A stretch of DNA of 64,000 nucleotides. Source: Ferdinandcohnia sp036965045. GTDB taxonomy: Bacteria; Bacillota; Bacilli; Bacillales; Bacillaceae_L. The DNA is taken from contig NZ_JBALOV010000050.1 in assembly GCF_036965045.1 (NCBI RefSeq), forward strand, positions 1 to 64,000. The letters are read 5' to 3'. The notes below the pieces were generated by a model. That model had not been told where the DNA came from, searched no databases, and saw only the letters and a program-made list of their open reading frames with translations. Positions 32,267 to 40,936 of this stretch are shown in pieces. The translations under genes and the position numbers were made by a program. Every line of letters begins with the position of its first letter. The first letter of the stretch is position 1.

Positions 32267-33311
32267 TGAAAAATGGCTACAACCATTAAAAAATCGCCCT
32301 GACCTTGAACCAAATCCAGTTTTTGCAAAAGAGCTTAAAGAAGCACTCACAGATGAATACAGGATAAAAAGAAGAGATTTTCCGTGGTTAAAAATGTGGC
32401 TCCCACTAGCAATGGCAGTCCTGTTATTCTCCATTATAACGGTGTCCTATGTGACGAATAATCAAGAACATGGACAGAAGCCAGTCGAGACAGAGGAGAC
32501 GACCAAAGAAGTGAATCCGGATTTTGATGTTTTGTTGGCTGAGAATCCTGCGTATCAACAAATGTATAATTCAGTTTTAAAGTTTACCGGCATAAATGAA
32601 GCGAGTAAGCTGGTTGTTAATTTTTTTGAGGCATTGCATGTAGAAGATAAGGATTTTCTTAAGGAAAATGTGTTTTTTGTAGCGAATCCGGAAAAAGAGG
32701 TTGAAGTGTTACTTGATTTTTACAAGGGAATGGACATGAGGTCATTGGAAGTTCACTCGTTTAAGGAAAGTCAGGCGGAACCAAGTGTAGAAATCGTCTT
32801 TTCATATAAACAAAACAATGAGGAAAAACTTCACCACATTCATGTTAACTACTTGGAAGAAGGTCAAACAGAAATTTACGCGCCCCTTGATGAATATGTT
32901 CCAGAAATCGAAAATGATCTCGAGCTAAATGAGCAGGAGAGGGCTGCATACGAAGCGTTCAAGGTCGACCATAATCCTGAGGAACTAAGAAATCTTGGGC
33001 CAATCAGTGTCGCGAAAATATATATCCAAGCCAATGCAGATGGTGACCAAGAAACCTCGTATGCTCTCTACACAACAAGAGAAGAACGAGTCATGTGGTC
33101 CAAAGAAGAGGATAAGAAGTACTGGGAACAAGAAACGAGAGACCCTGACAATGAAAAGAAGCCATTTTACGGATTGGGATCGGGGACCTTCATACAACAA
33201 AATGATAATGAAGGCTACATCTCCTACCGTACCAAAAATGGAGACATGGGCTTCCAAATGGTAAAAGACGAAAACGGTGTTTGGAAGGTCTCTTTCATGC
33301 CCATTCAATAA
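32250..33311 (+). CDS. Probable membrane anti-sigma factor
   Basis: A 353-residue protein. Its first ~45 residues are cytoplasmic and charged (NDEKWLQPLKNRPDLEPNPVF), as in RsiX-type anti-sigma factors. One membrane helix follows (WLPLAMAVLLFSIITVSYV), then a large extracellular domain rich in acidic residues, perhaps two NTF2-like units (one around FFEALHVEDKDFLKEN, one around AKIYIQANADGDQETSYALY). The ATG overlaps the sigma gene, so production is coupled. The partner role is inferred from position and topology. Confidence 0.75.
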   Translation: MNNRNDEKWLQPLKNRPDLEPNPVFAKELKEALTDEYRIKRRDFPWLKMWLPLAMAVLLFSIITVSYVTNNQEHGQKPVETEETTKEVNPDFDVLLAENPAYQQMYNSVLKFTGINEASKLVVNFFEALHVEDKDFLKENVFFVANPEKEVEVLLDFYKGMDMRSLEVHSFKESQAEPSVEIVFSYKQNNEEKLHHIHVNYLEEGQTEIYAPLDEYVPEIENDLELNEQERAAYEAFKVDHNPEELRNLGPISVAKIYIQANADGDQETSYALYTTREERVMWSKEEDKKYWEQETRDPDNEKKPFYGLGSGTFIQQNDNEGYISYRTKNGDMGFQMVKDENGVWKVSFMPIQ

Positions 33312-33319
33312 TGAAACAA

Positions 33320-33357
33320 AAAATCCAACCCCATTTTAACAGGAGGTTGGATTTTAA
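33320..33357 (+). terminator. Terminator of the sigma/anti-sigma operon
   Basis: AAATCCAACC (33321-33330) pairs with GGTTGGATTT (33345-33354), then a T-rich run. Confidence 0.8.
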
Positions 33358-33417
33358 TTATGGTCTAGGAAATTATAAAATTTATCGTTGTGGATAAATT
33401 TTAATGAGTGTATCCAA

Positions 33418-33715
33418 GTCCAGCTCCAGCGCCTAGCCAGTTTTCCACCTGAATAGTCTTCTAAGAGTATCTTGCGAAAAGCTTGCTTTGAGCAGCTCGA
33501 GGGCATAAGCCAATCTGTCAAGAAGGATAAAATACATCCTTCTCGCCATCTTTTCTTATGCTTGTCGGACTTGCACAGGACAAAGGAAGCTTCGAAAGCA
33601 TAATCATCGCACGAAGAAAATGCATTGCATTTTCGAGGAAGTGCTGACATCGACGTTTGCCACAGGAGGTGGCAGTAGTTAGTCGATGTTCCCCTTCAAG
33701 GCGCTTGCGCTTTTG
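33418..33715. repeat. Interspersed structured repeat, copy 1 (full length)
   Basis: It starts CCAGCTCCAGCGCCTAG and ends AAGGCGCTTGCGCTTTT, with complementary ends (AGCGCC/GGCGCT). Internal hairpins: GAAGGAT/ATCCTTC near 33525, the palindrome GAAAATGCATTGCATTTTC near 33616, and ACATCGAC...GTCGATGT around TGCCAC/GTGGCA near 33647-33690. It lies between convergent genes and abuts the stop codon at 33716. Copies 2 and 3 are at 40350 and 51781. Confidence 0.8.
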
Positions 33716-34192
33716 TTATTGCAGTCTAAATCCTTCTTCATAAAGATAGTCTTCGGCTTCATCGTATGAACCAAAGGCAGCCTCTAGGTTTAAGCCTGAG
33801 TATATATTCCACCATTCATCCTCAAGTATGAGCAACAGCGTTTGTCCCTCATCATTTACCCAGCGTTCCTCTTGACCTTCACCAATGATAGCATTTTCCC
33901 TTGCTAGTGAAGAATTTGCTGAGAGGGATTGAATGGATTCTTTCACAATTTTTCGTAACTCAGCTTCAGAGAAATCCCGTACATTAATAAATCCCTTTTC
34001 ATCTACATCATAGTTCTGAAGGTTTCCGGCATATACAAAACCATTGCCATTTGGGTGAAGATGCTGAACAACAATCTTTTTTTCAAACACACTGTCATTA
34101 AAATGAAAATTTACTCTTCCTAACGATACATCTTTGCGTTGAAGCTCTGGGAATGATTCAACGATTTTCAATTTTTCATCGAACGATAACAT
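33716..34192 (-). CDS. Conserved-looking protein of unknown function
   Basis: A 158-residue soluble acidic protein. The first half (LSFDEKLKIVESFPELQRKDVSLGR region, then HLHPNGNGFVYAG) appears to be one small domain. The second half (VNDEGQTLLLILEDEWWNIYSGLNLEAAFGSYDEAEDYLYEEGF) looks like another. The start at 34192 is chosen because ATGAGGA lies seven bases before it; the ATG at 34207 is itself part of that ribosome binding site. It is directly downstream of ywbE and probably co-transcribed. I recognise no named family. Confidence 0.75.
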   Translation of the reverse strand: MLSFDEKLKIVESFPELQRKDVSLGRVNFHFNDSVFEKKIVVQHLHPNGNGFVYAGNLQNYDVDEKGFINVRDFSEAELRKIVKESIQSLSANSSLARENAIIGEGQEERWVNDEGQTLLLILEDEWWNIYSGLNLEAAFGSYDEAEDYLYEEGFRLQ

Positions 34193-34209
34193 ATGGGTTG
34201 TCCTCATTT

Positions 34210-34404
34210 CTATTGTAATATTTCTTTTACGCGCCCAACCTGACCATCTTCTAGACGGACTTTAATTCCATGAGGATGAAAGCTAGACTTTGTTAAAATG
34301 TCTTTCACAGTACCTTTTGTCAGTATACCCGTTCGTTGGTCTTTCTTTAACACGATTTGTACTTGTTTCCCTGGCGCTATGTCTGCACGATTTTGCCCGT
34401 TCAT
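34210..34404 (-). CDS. ywbE: YwbE family protein
   Basis: A 64-residue beta-rich protein matching YwbE: NGQNRADIAPGKQVQIVLKK, DQRTGILTKGTVKDILT, HPHGIKVRLEDGQVGRVKEI. The fold looks like a small SH3-like barrel. Function unknown. It is the first gene of a two-gene minus-strand unit. Confidence 0.88.
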   Translation of the reverse strand: MNGQNRADIAPGKQVQIVLKKDQRTGILTKGTVKDILTKSSFHPHGIKVRLEDGQVGRVKEILQ

Positions 34405-34574
34405 TACAAAAACCCTTCCATTTATTATTTGTTTATTTAGTTTACCTTACATTTAAAAATTTATCTTCAAAAAAAGATGACCACATGAGTCATCAGTCAG
34501 GGTCACGGGAAAGGTCCTAAGTCCCGCCATATTTTCACAGGGAGCGTGGACCTGTCCTTCTGTCCCAAGAACAG

Positions 34575-35558
34575 CTAAAACAATTGGATCGGATGCATTG
34601 AGGGGTCTAATGGTTTAAATTCATAGCCTTGGTCTTTTAAATAGTCTAGTAGCCTTGGCAAATGTTCAAGTGTTTCTTTTCTTTCGTGCAATAATATCAC
34701 AATTGGCTGATTAGCACGATTCAGTTTGTTCAACTGTTCGATTACACTATCCACATAGCGGCTATCTCGATAGTGCCAATCGCGGCTATCGATGTTCCAA
34801 TCCCACATCTTATAACCTGCAGCATCGACTGCATCTTTATACCCATCTGTCATATAGGGTGAACTGCCAAACGGAGTTCGAATGAGATCTGTTTCGATTC
34901 CAGTAAGTTCTAAAATCGTCTGTTGCGTTTGGTCCATTTCTCCGACAACAGTTTTAGAAGATTGGTAGAATTTACTTTTATCATGGGTCACGCCATGAAG
35001 GCCGACACTGTGCCCTTTGCTAACCATTTCCTTAACAGCATCGGGATATTGTTTAATATTGTTGTCTAGCATAAAAAAAGTTGCTTTCGCATCATATTGA
35101 TCAAGTAAAGCAAGGATATCCTTTGAAACCTTATGAGGACCATCATCAAATGTAAGATAAACCGCCCTTGATGGCGGTGCTGGCGTTTCCTTAGGTGTTT
35201 CCTGTTCTTCGTCGACTTCCTGTTCATCATCTGCTTCGGGAGTTGTTGGATTCACGGTATCGGGAGCTTTTTCGACTGTAGGTTCTGGTATAGGTGCAGG
35301 TTCTTCCTCAGTAGGCTTTTCTTCATCACGATTCTCTATAGGTTTGTCGTCAACTTTTAAATCATCATCTATTGGTTCATTTTTTATTGGAGTTTCAACA
35401 GGCGCATCGACCTTTACAACCGGTTCGGATGCATCTGCTTCTAGAAAAAATTTTGTTTTTAATAGAAAAAAAGAATAAAAGAGTAACAACACAATGAAGC
35501 CAAACAACAGAATAATTTTAATAATATTGCCCTTTCCAACTTTTTTACTATTTGACAT
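34575..35558 (-). CDS. Polysaccharide deacetylase family protein
   Basis: A 327-residue membrane-anchored protein. One N-terminal helix (IIKIILLFGFIVLLLFYSFFL) is followed by a long low-complexity Pro/Glu/Asp linker (about residues 45-130) and a NodB domain. Motif 1 is YLTFDDGPHK (catalytic Asp and metal Asp). The metal histidines are in SVGLHGVTHD. It likely deacetylates N-acetylated sugars of peptidoglycan or another wall polymer. The ATG at 35558 is seven bases from AGAAGG; an upstream in-frame ATG lacks a site. Confidence 0.9.
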   Translation of the reverse strand: MSNSKKVGKGNIIKIILLFGFIVLLLFYSFFLLKTKFFLEADASEPVVKVDAPVETPIKNEPIDDDLKVDDKPIENRDEEKPTEEEPAPIPEPTVEKAPDTVNPTTPEADDEQEVDEEQETPKETPAPPSRAVYLTFDDGPHKVSKDILALLDQYDAKATFFMLDNNIKQYPDAVKEMVSKGHSVGLHGVTHDKSKFYQSSKTVVGEMDQTQQTILELTGIETDLIRTPFGSSPYMTDGYKDAVDAAGYKMWDWNIDSRDWHYRDSRYVDSVIEQLNKLNRANQPIVILLHERKETLEHLPRLLDYLKDQGYEFKPLDPSMHPIQLF

Positions 35559-35814
35559 TAAGCATACCTTCTTTGCTGTGTTATTCTTCACTATATATGA
35601 CGTCTTATATTGTAGAAAGGTTTCAGAATTATTACGGTAATTTTACAATAACAAGGACTATCTTACCATAAGGGACAAGCGTGGGGAAGAAAAACATATG
35701 GCAAAAAAAGGTTTTTGAACAACGGAAGCTAATAGTCTAATATAAAGCTTGTTTTGATTAGAAAAATAGTTAATAATCCACTTATAAGCACATTTAATTG
35801 AAGGGGGATTTCCA

Positions 35815-36672
35815 TTGAAATTAAGGGTTTCAGCTGTACAGTATCATCTTCACACTATTGGTTCTTTTGATGAATTTGCTGCTCAATGTGAGCATTATAT
35901 AAAAACGGCAATGGAATTTGACGCAGAATTTATTCTATTTCCTGAATTTTTTACAACACAACTTTTGTCAATTGGTAGGGAGGACGGCACAAGCCTGACA
36001 ATTGAGGACCTCCCAAGTTTTACAGATCAATACAGAGAGCTTTTTTCAAAGCTTGCGAAACAATATAATGTCCACATTATTGGTGGAACCCATGTCGTCC
36101 GTAAAGGCGAACACCTCAACAATGTAGCCCATTTATTTTATCCAGATGGCAGAGTTGGGGAACAAGCAAAGCTGCATATTACACCTACGGAAGTGCATGA
36201 GTGGAATATGTCACCGGGTGAGGATTTCCAAGTGTTTGATACGGAAAAAGGTCGTATTGCGATGCTTACCTGCTATGACATTGAGTTCCCTGAAATCGTT
36301 CGTATCGCAAAAGCAAAGGGCGCTGATGTCATCTTTTGCCCATCTTGTACAGATGACCGCCATGGTTTCCACCGTGTCCGTTATACAAGCCACGCGAGAG
36401 CAATCGAAAATCAAGTATATGTAGTAGGTACGGGTACAGTTGGTTCGCTGCCGACCGTTGATTTTATGCGTGCCAACTTTGGTCAGGCGGTGGTGATTAC
36501 ACCAAATGATATCCCATTTCCACCAAAAGGGATTTTAGTTGAGGGCGAAGTGAATAACGACATGATCGTAACGGCTGATCTTGACTTAGATCTACTTTAT
36601 GAGGTGCGTGAACGCGGTTCTGTTACAACATGGCGCGACCGTAGAACAGACATTTACCCAGATTGGAAATAA
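35815..36672 (+). CDS. Carbon-nitrogen hydrolase (nitrilase superfamily)
   Basis: A 285-residue amidase-fold enzyme with the Glu-Lys-Cys triad: FILFPEFFTT (Glu), EQAKLHITPTE (Lys) and AMLTCYDIEFPE (Cys). The substrate is unknown. The TTG start follows GAAGGGGGA. It precedes a GNAT gene by 19 bases. In B. subtilis YhcX a GNAT domain and a nitrilase domain are fused in one protein, so this pair looks like a split, order-swapped version. Confidence 0.9.
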   Translation: MKLRVSAVQYHLHTIGSFDEFAAQCEHYIKTAMEFDAEFILFPEFFTTQLLSIGREDGTSLTIEDLPSFTDQYRELFSKLAKQYNVHIIGGTHVVRKGEHLNNVAHLFYPDGRVGEQAKLHITPTEVHEWNMSPGEDFQVFDTEKGRIAMLTCYDIEFPEIVRIAKAKGADVIFCPSCTDDRHGFHRVRYTSHARAIENQVYVVGTGTVGSLPTVDFMRANFGQAVVITPNDIPFPPKGILVEGEVNNDMIVTADLDLDLLYEVRERGSVTTWRDRRTDIYPDWK

Positions 36673-36691
36673 AAGAAGGAGAGTGAATGAG

Positions 36692-37363
36692 ATGGACTAT
36701 AAACGAATCACAAGCATCAACGACCCATTATTCTTTAAAATGCATGAATTAATGAAGAGCGTGTTCCCGAAAGAAGAAGTTCTTGATTATGAGCTTTGGA
36801 AGGAGCCATTAGAGGACCCAAGCATTCGCGTATTCGTAGCGGTATACGAAAATGAGGTTGTAGGAGCAACTGAATATCGTTATTACCCGGATTGGAATAT
36901 CGCGATGACTGATTTTACAATCATTGGTCAACCCGGATTGAGCATCGGTCGTTTCTTAGCACAAAATCGTAGCAAGGATCTTCAGGAGCTTGCAAGAGGA
37001 AATGGAAAAGAGCTTTTTGGAATGTTTGCTGAAATCTATGATCCTTATCAAGTAGCTCACTATGAGTTTGGGACAGTAAAGCCGATGGATCCATTCGTTC
37101 GTCGCGAGGTTTTATCCCATCTTGGCTATAAACGTCTAGATCTCGACTATATTCATCCATCTTGGAACAATGATGGGGAGGCCGTGAAGGGACTTGATCT
37201 ATGCTTCATGCCTGGCGATGAACAAGTCAATGAACTTCCAACTCAATTAGTTGTTGATTTCGTAACAACCTACTATACCGTTCTTCCAAACAAACCAGCA
37301 GAATGGCTTGATATGGTGGATGGTTTAAAGGAAAAGGAATCTATTCAATTATTACCATTATAA
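36692..37363 (+). CDS. GNAT-like acetyltransferase
   Basis: A 223-residue protein. The stretch RVFVAVYENEVVGATEYRYYP resembles the central GNAT strands, and QNRSKDLQELARGNGKELFGMF the helix and acetyl-CoA region, although the classical Q/RxxGxG/A loop is weak. The C-terminal half (LGYKRLDLDYIHPSW onward) completes the fold. The ATG at 36692 follows AGAAGGAGAG. It is in an operon with the nitrilase, which suggests that both act on one metabolite. Confidence 0.7.
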   Translation: MDYKRITSINDPLFFKMHELMKSVFPKEEVLDYELWKEPLEDPSIRVFVAVYENEVVGATEYRYYPDWNIAMTDFTIIGQPGLSIGRFLAQNRSKDLQELARGNGKELFGMFAEIYDPYQVAHYEFGTVKPMDPFVRREVLSHLGYKRLDLDYIHPSWNNDGEAVKGLDLCFMPGDEQVNELPTQLVVDFVTTYYTVLPNKPAEWLDMVDGLKEKESIQLLPL

Positions 37364-37370
37364 AAATAAG

Positions 37371-37412
37371 GTCCATGTTTAAATCTATCCGGTTTAAATA
37401 TGGACTTTTTTT
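37371..37412 (+). terminator. Terminator after the nitrilase/GNAT operon
   Basis: GTCCATGTTTAAA pairs with TTTAAATATGGAC (one G-U) and is followed by TTTTTTT. Confidence 0.88.
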
Positions 37413-37564
37413 GTCTGAAAATTGTCTGAAAAACGACATGTGATATAAATCATATTCCATGGGATGAGTGAGGATTTACAATGAACATAGAAGTGTATGT
37501 TTGGAAGGCAATTCGTGTTTGTAGTTGACCTTCTTAACAGACCAATATCCTTAAAGCTGGTGAT

Positions 37565-38395
37565 ATGGTGATTAGTCAAATTTTAGATGGTTTTAGTTTT
37601 CACTCTCAATGGAACGGCGGAGTTATCTTTTTTACCCTGATTTTAATTGTCTTATATATGTTTCTTTTACCAACGCCAAAGGATCACCCAAGATATAAAA
37701 CCATTGCGTTTGTTGGAAGTATGCTGTTGATACTGTTTTCTGTCGGAAGTCCGTTGAATCTACTGGGACGCATGCTGTTTCGAGCACACATTATTCAAAT
37801 TGTCGTTGTACTTTTGATTGCAGCACCGTTACTTGTAATCGGAATGAAGACAAACCTGCTTGAAAAAATGTTAAAAAACAACGGTTTGAAAAAAGTATAT
37901 CGGATTCTTACTCATCCAGTGTTTACGATTGTCTTATTTCATGGTTTGTTAATTGGGTACCATGTACCATCTGTATTTGACTGGATTCGAACAGGGTATT
38001 TTACAAATTACTTCTTTTTAATTGGGTTGATTCTAGCAGCTGTACTTTTGTGGTGGCCAATCATCTGTCCGATTCAAGATGAAGATAAGATGACTTATAA
38101 GCAAAAACTCGTTTATATTGTGGTTAATATTGTGTTGTTTGCGCCAATCACACTCTTTTTATGGCTTTCAAATAGTGAGTTATACTCGGTTTACAGCGAC
38201 ACAAGTCAAATGCTCGCAGCGTTAGCATTATGTATGCCTCTCGGTGAAGAGATTCCACCGGATTTGTTGGAAACATTGCTTCCATACCCACCAATAGGGG
38301 AACAAAAGAACGGAGCGATTATTTTAATTATCTCACAAGCTTTGATATTCGGCTTAAGCGCAATCTGGTTGTTTGTGAAAAAAGGCAGGAAGTAA
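37565..38395 (+). CDS. Cytochrome c oxidase assembly factor CtaG family protein
   Basis: A 276-residue protein with seven predicted membrane helices, typical of the caa3-type CtaG family. The helix pair LLGRMLFRAHIIQIVVVLLIAAPLLVIG contains the conserved His. HGLLIGYHVPSVFDW and LLWWPIICPI are further signatures. CtaG proteins help assemble haem-copper oxidases, probably at the copper step. The gene is not beside cta genes here. GTG at 37568 is an alternative start. Its stop codon lies inside a bidirectional terminator. Confidence 0.85.
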   Translation: MVISQILDGFSFHSQWNGGVIFFTLILIVLYMFLLPTPKDHPRYKTIAFVGSMLLILFSVGSPLNLLGRMLFRAHIIQIVVVLLIAAPLLVIGMKTNLLEKMLKNNGLKKVYRILTHPVFTIVLFHGLLIGYHVPSVFDWIRTGYFTNYFFLIGLILAAVLLWWPIICPIQDEDKMTYKQKLVYIVVNIVLFAPITLFLWLSNSELYSVYSDTSQMLAALALCMPLGEEIPPDLLETLLPYPPIGEQKNGAIILIISQALIFGLSAIWLFVKKGRK

Positions 38396-38407
38396 ATTCC
38401 TGCCTTT
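38381..38407. terminator. Bidirectional terminator between convergent genes
   Basis: AAAGGCAGGAA and TTCCTGCCTTT form a perfect 11-bp stem with loop GTAAA containing the upstream stop codon. The A and T flanks allow use on both strands. Confidence 0.85.
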
Positions 38408-38413
38408 CGTAAT

Positions 38414-39460
38414 TTAATTAAGTTTTCCGATATAGGCTAAGTCATTGACTTCGTTTGAGTCGGTGGAGCCATCTAGGATTTTTCGTATATCTTGTAGGGA
38501 ATCCTGTAAACCAATTGTTTCTCCTTTTTTACCGGTAAAAGCTTCGGCCACATAAAAAGGCTGGGTCAAATAGGCTTCAAGGCGTTCACCGCGTTTGTAC
38601 GTTTGAATTTCTGCGTCCGGAAGCTTCTCAAGCCCGTGCACCGTAACGAGTGAACGAAGCTCGCGGTAGCGGCGTAATAGTTTTTTTGCACGCTGCTGAA
38701 TAGTGAAATGTGTTTGATCTAGGTGCGCCCCTTCGAGAACGGAAGAGGTTGAGTATACAGGGTTGACGGCAGGGAATTGGTGTCTAGCAGTGAGGTCAGC
38801 GTCAAATTGCCATAATGTTTCAAGTGGTCCAAATGGTACATCTTCGTCAACAACTTCTCCTTTTAAATCAACAAGGATGGTAGTGACTGTATCCACTCCG
38901 ATTGAATGCAATTTCTCTTGTAAGGTTTGAATTTCACCAGTGATGACATGGGAGCGGTCTGCCGTAAAAGCAACTTCTTTTGTTTTACCAAGCTTTGCAA
39001 TCTCGTCGTAAGCGTCTTTGATTGTTTTTACCTGGATTTGAACTTCATCCAGAATATCGTTTACTTCTGGGTGATTTCCTTCCGGTAAAAGTAAAACGGT
39101 TGCAAAATCATTGTTGCGTAAGCGATGGAATAGTTCTGCAAGTAAAACTAGTTGCCCCATGCCAGGACGAGCGACAAGACCGACGGTACCGCCTTTTGCT
39201 AAAGGAGCAAAGACATCAAGCGTTTTAATCCCCGTTTCAATCATTTCAATTTTCTCCCCTCGAATTAATAATTCATCCAAACTACATTCAGCTAAGTCAG
39301 CAAGTGCTACTAATGTGCGCACCTCTGCACGGCCAACAGGAATCTTTCCTGTGCACAGATTGGAGACAGTGGCTGGCCGTAACCCAACCGAGCGTGCTGC
39401 AGTTGTTAAATTTGGTACTCTTCTGCGAAGCAAAGATACATTGAGTCGAATATCTTCCAA
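38414..39460 (-). CDS. HTH protein fused to a degenerate F1-ATPase beta-subunit-like domain
   Basis: A 348-residue protein. Residues 1-65 are a lambda-repressor-like HTH (LTTAARSVGLRPATVSNLCTG). From about residue 70 it resembles AtpD: IETGIKTLDVFAPLAKGGTVG matches the segment before the beta-subunit P-loop, QRAKKLLRRYRELRSLVTVHG matches the following helices, and LTQPFYVAEAFTG the C-terminal domain. The P-loop itself is degenerate: ARPGMGQL stands where GGAGVGKT is expected, so the Walker lysine is missing. ATP hydrolysis is unlikely; a regulatory, sensing or scaffold role is possible. TTG at 39460 has AGGAGG at eight bases. Confidence 0.8.
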   Translation of the reverse strand: MEDIRLNVSLLRRRVPNLTTAARSVGLRPATVSNLCTGKIPVGRAEVRTLVALADLAECSLDELLIRGEKIEMIETGIKTLDVFAPLAKGGTVGLVARPGMGQLVLLAELFHRLRNNDFATVLLLPEGNHPEVNDILDEVQIQVKTIKDAYDEIAKLGKTKEVAFTADRSHVITGEIQTLQEKLHSIGVDTVTTILVDLKGEVVDEDVPFGPLETLWQFDADLTARHQFPAVNPVYSTSSVLEGAHLDQTHFTIQQRAKKLLRRYRELRSLVTVHGLEKLPDAEIQTYKRGERLEAYLTQPFYVAEAFTGKKGETIGLQDSLQDIRKILDGSTDSNEVNDLAYIGKLN

Positions 39461-39500
39461 AATTTTCACCTCCTATTACTTTCTAGAGTAAACTAAATTT

Positions 39501-39553
39501 CGTTTGAGTGCAATAAATTATTTCGTTTGAGAGTAATTTATTTTACGTTTGCG
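39501..39553. promoter_or_regulatory. Three direct repeats upstream of the HTH/F1-beta gene
   Basis: CGTTTGAG at 39501-39508 and 39524-39531 and CGTTTGCG at 39546-39553 recur every 22-23 bases, about two helical turns. They lie in the control region of the HTH gene and face the glycosylase gene on the other side. They are candidate binding sites for the HTH protein. Confidence 0.5.
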
Positions 39554-39699
39554 TAAAAGAGGGTGCTAAAATCGATAGGTACATAGGGAAATACAATACT
39601 TTTCAAATTTTAATGAATTGTCCGGTCCAACATCCACAAGAATACACCCACTATCCCAACCCCATACTAATCCTAAAAACCAAACGTGAAGGAGTAATC

Positions 39700-40287
39700 A
39701 TGACGGAAATCCTACCTGCATTATTTTTTCATCAACCTACATTAGAACTTGCTAAAGCTCTTCTCGGTTGCAAGCTTGTGAAGCACACAGACAAAGGGAT
39801 TGCATCAGGCTTCATCGTCGAAACCGAGGCCTACAAAGGTCCTGAAGATCGTGCAGCACACTCTTACCAAAACAAACGGACAAAGCGAACAGAGGTGATG
39901 TTTGGGGATCCTGGGTATGTCTACACGTACCAGATGCATACACATTGTCTCGTCAATGTGGTCAGTAACGAAATCGACAAACCAGAAGCCATTCTAATCC
40001 GAGCCGTAGAGCCAGACGAAGGAATTGACTTGATGTACGAACGCCGCGGCCAAATGCCAGCCAAAAATTTAACAAATGGTCCTGGAAAATTAACAAAAGC
40101 TTTAGGCATTTCAATGGATGATTATGGTCGCCCATTTTTCGAGCCACCTATTTACATCGCAAAAGGCTATACACCTGAAAATATCTCAATCGGTCCACGA
40201 ATTGGAATCGAAAATACTGGAGAAGCAAGGGACTATCCATGGCGATTTTGGGTCACGGACAATCCCTTTGTATCCCGCAAAAGATAA
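39700..40287 (+). CDS. 3-methyladenine DNA glycosylase (AAG/MPG type)
   Basis: A 195-residue base-excision enzyme that removes alkylated purines. Signatures: LAKALLGCKLVKH, FIVETEAYKGPEDRAAHS (catalytic Glu), RTEVMFGDPGYVYTYQMHTHCLVNVV, and LTNGPGKLTKALGI. The length matches bacterial MPG proteins. The ATG at 39700 follows AAGGAG. It is divergent from the HTH/F1-beta gene. Confidence 0.93.
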   Translation: MTEILPALFFHQPTLELAKALLGCKLVKHTDKGIASGFIVETEAYKGPEDRAAHSYQNKRTKRTEVMFGDPGYVYTYQMHTHCLVNVVSNEIDKPEAILIRAVEPDEGIDLMYERRGQMPAKNLTNGPGKLTKALGISMDDYGRPFFEPPIYIAKGYTPENISIGPRIGIENTGEARDYPWRFWVTDNPFVSRKR

Positions 40288-40349
40288 GGGTTTGCTCACA
40301 TTGAGCAGACTCTTTTTGCATGAAAAGGATTTCTGACCTATTTTCTATG

Positions 40350-40468
40350 GCTAGCTCCAGGCACCATCGGCTCGAGGTCATAAGCTAATCGCTTCGGAAG
40401 GTAAAATGCACCTTCTGTCAGCGCTTATCTTATGCTAGTCGCCTAAAGCTAAGTGCCTTGCGCTTTTC
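40350..40468. repeat. Interspersed structured repeat, copy 2 (short)
   Basis: It runs from CTAGCTCCAGGCACC to AGTGCCTTGCGCTTTTC. It keeps the CTCGAGGTCATAAGC block and the hairpin GAAGGT/ACCTTC, which replaces the GAAGGAT/ATCCTTC pair of the other copies by matching changes on both arms. The right-hand hairpins of copies 1 and 3 are absent. Confidence 0.75.
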
Positions 40469-40471
40469 TAA

Positions 40472-40565
40472 ATAAGCCTCAGGTCCTAGTGAAAAATATA
40501 ACTGGGGCTCATTATAGCGAAATGAAAATCAGGATAAGATTGAATCATGAAAGGAGGAAGTAAAC
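40472..40565 (+). promoter_or_regulatory. Upstream control region of the lia operon
   Basis: AGCCTCAG and CTGGGGCT form an inverted repeat (7 of 8) around 40474-40513, upstream of liaI. This is where a LiaR-binding region is expected, but I cannot assign the site with certainty. No clear -35/-10 pair was identified. Confidence 0.3.
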
Positions 40566-40913
40566 ATGAAAAAATTTGGATTGTTTATTCTTGGAGGTAT
40601 TGCAGCGATTGTACTTTTATCACAGGTTGGTCCATTGATTGGCCTAGCGATAAGCTTAGCGATTCTGTATTTTGCATTTAAAAGGTTTCTCAAATCAGAT
40701 TCAACACTAGGTAAGGTGATTTGGGCGATCATCGGAGTCATCGCACTAACAGCATCCGCTTCAAACGTACCAGCCATTTTAGGTGTCGTTGCTGCATACA
40801 TCCTCTATGTTGTCATTAAAAACTGGAAAAAAGAAAAGCAGCAAGTAGTTACGGAATCATCAGACCCATTCACTAACTTTGAAAAGCAATGGGCTGAATT
40901 AAACAAACAATAA
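40566..40913 (+). CDS. liaI: LiaI-like membrane protein
   Basis: A 115-residue protein with two or three membrane helices (KKFGLFILGGIAAIVLL, GPLIGLAISLAILYFAF, VIWAIIGVIALTASASNVPAILGVVAAYILYVV) and a charged C-terminal tail. Its position directly before a PspA/LiaH gene and a LiaF-LiaS-LiaR set identifies it as LiaI, the membrane anchor that recruits LiaH under envelope stress. The ribosome binding site AAAGGAGG is strong. The assignment rests mainly on context and topology. Confidence 0.8.
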   Translation: MKKFGLFILGGIAAIVLLSQVGPLIGLAISLAILYFAFKRFLKSDSTLGKVIWAIIGVIALTASASNVPAILGVVAAYILYVVIKNWKKEKQQVVTESSDPFTNFEKQWAELNKQ

Positions 40914-40936
40914 TCAAAAAAAGGAGAATGATACAC

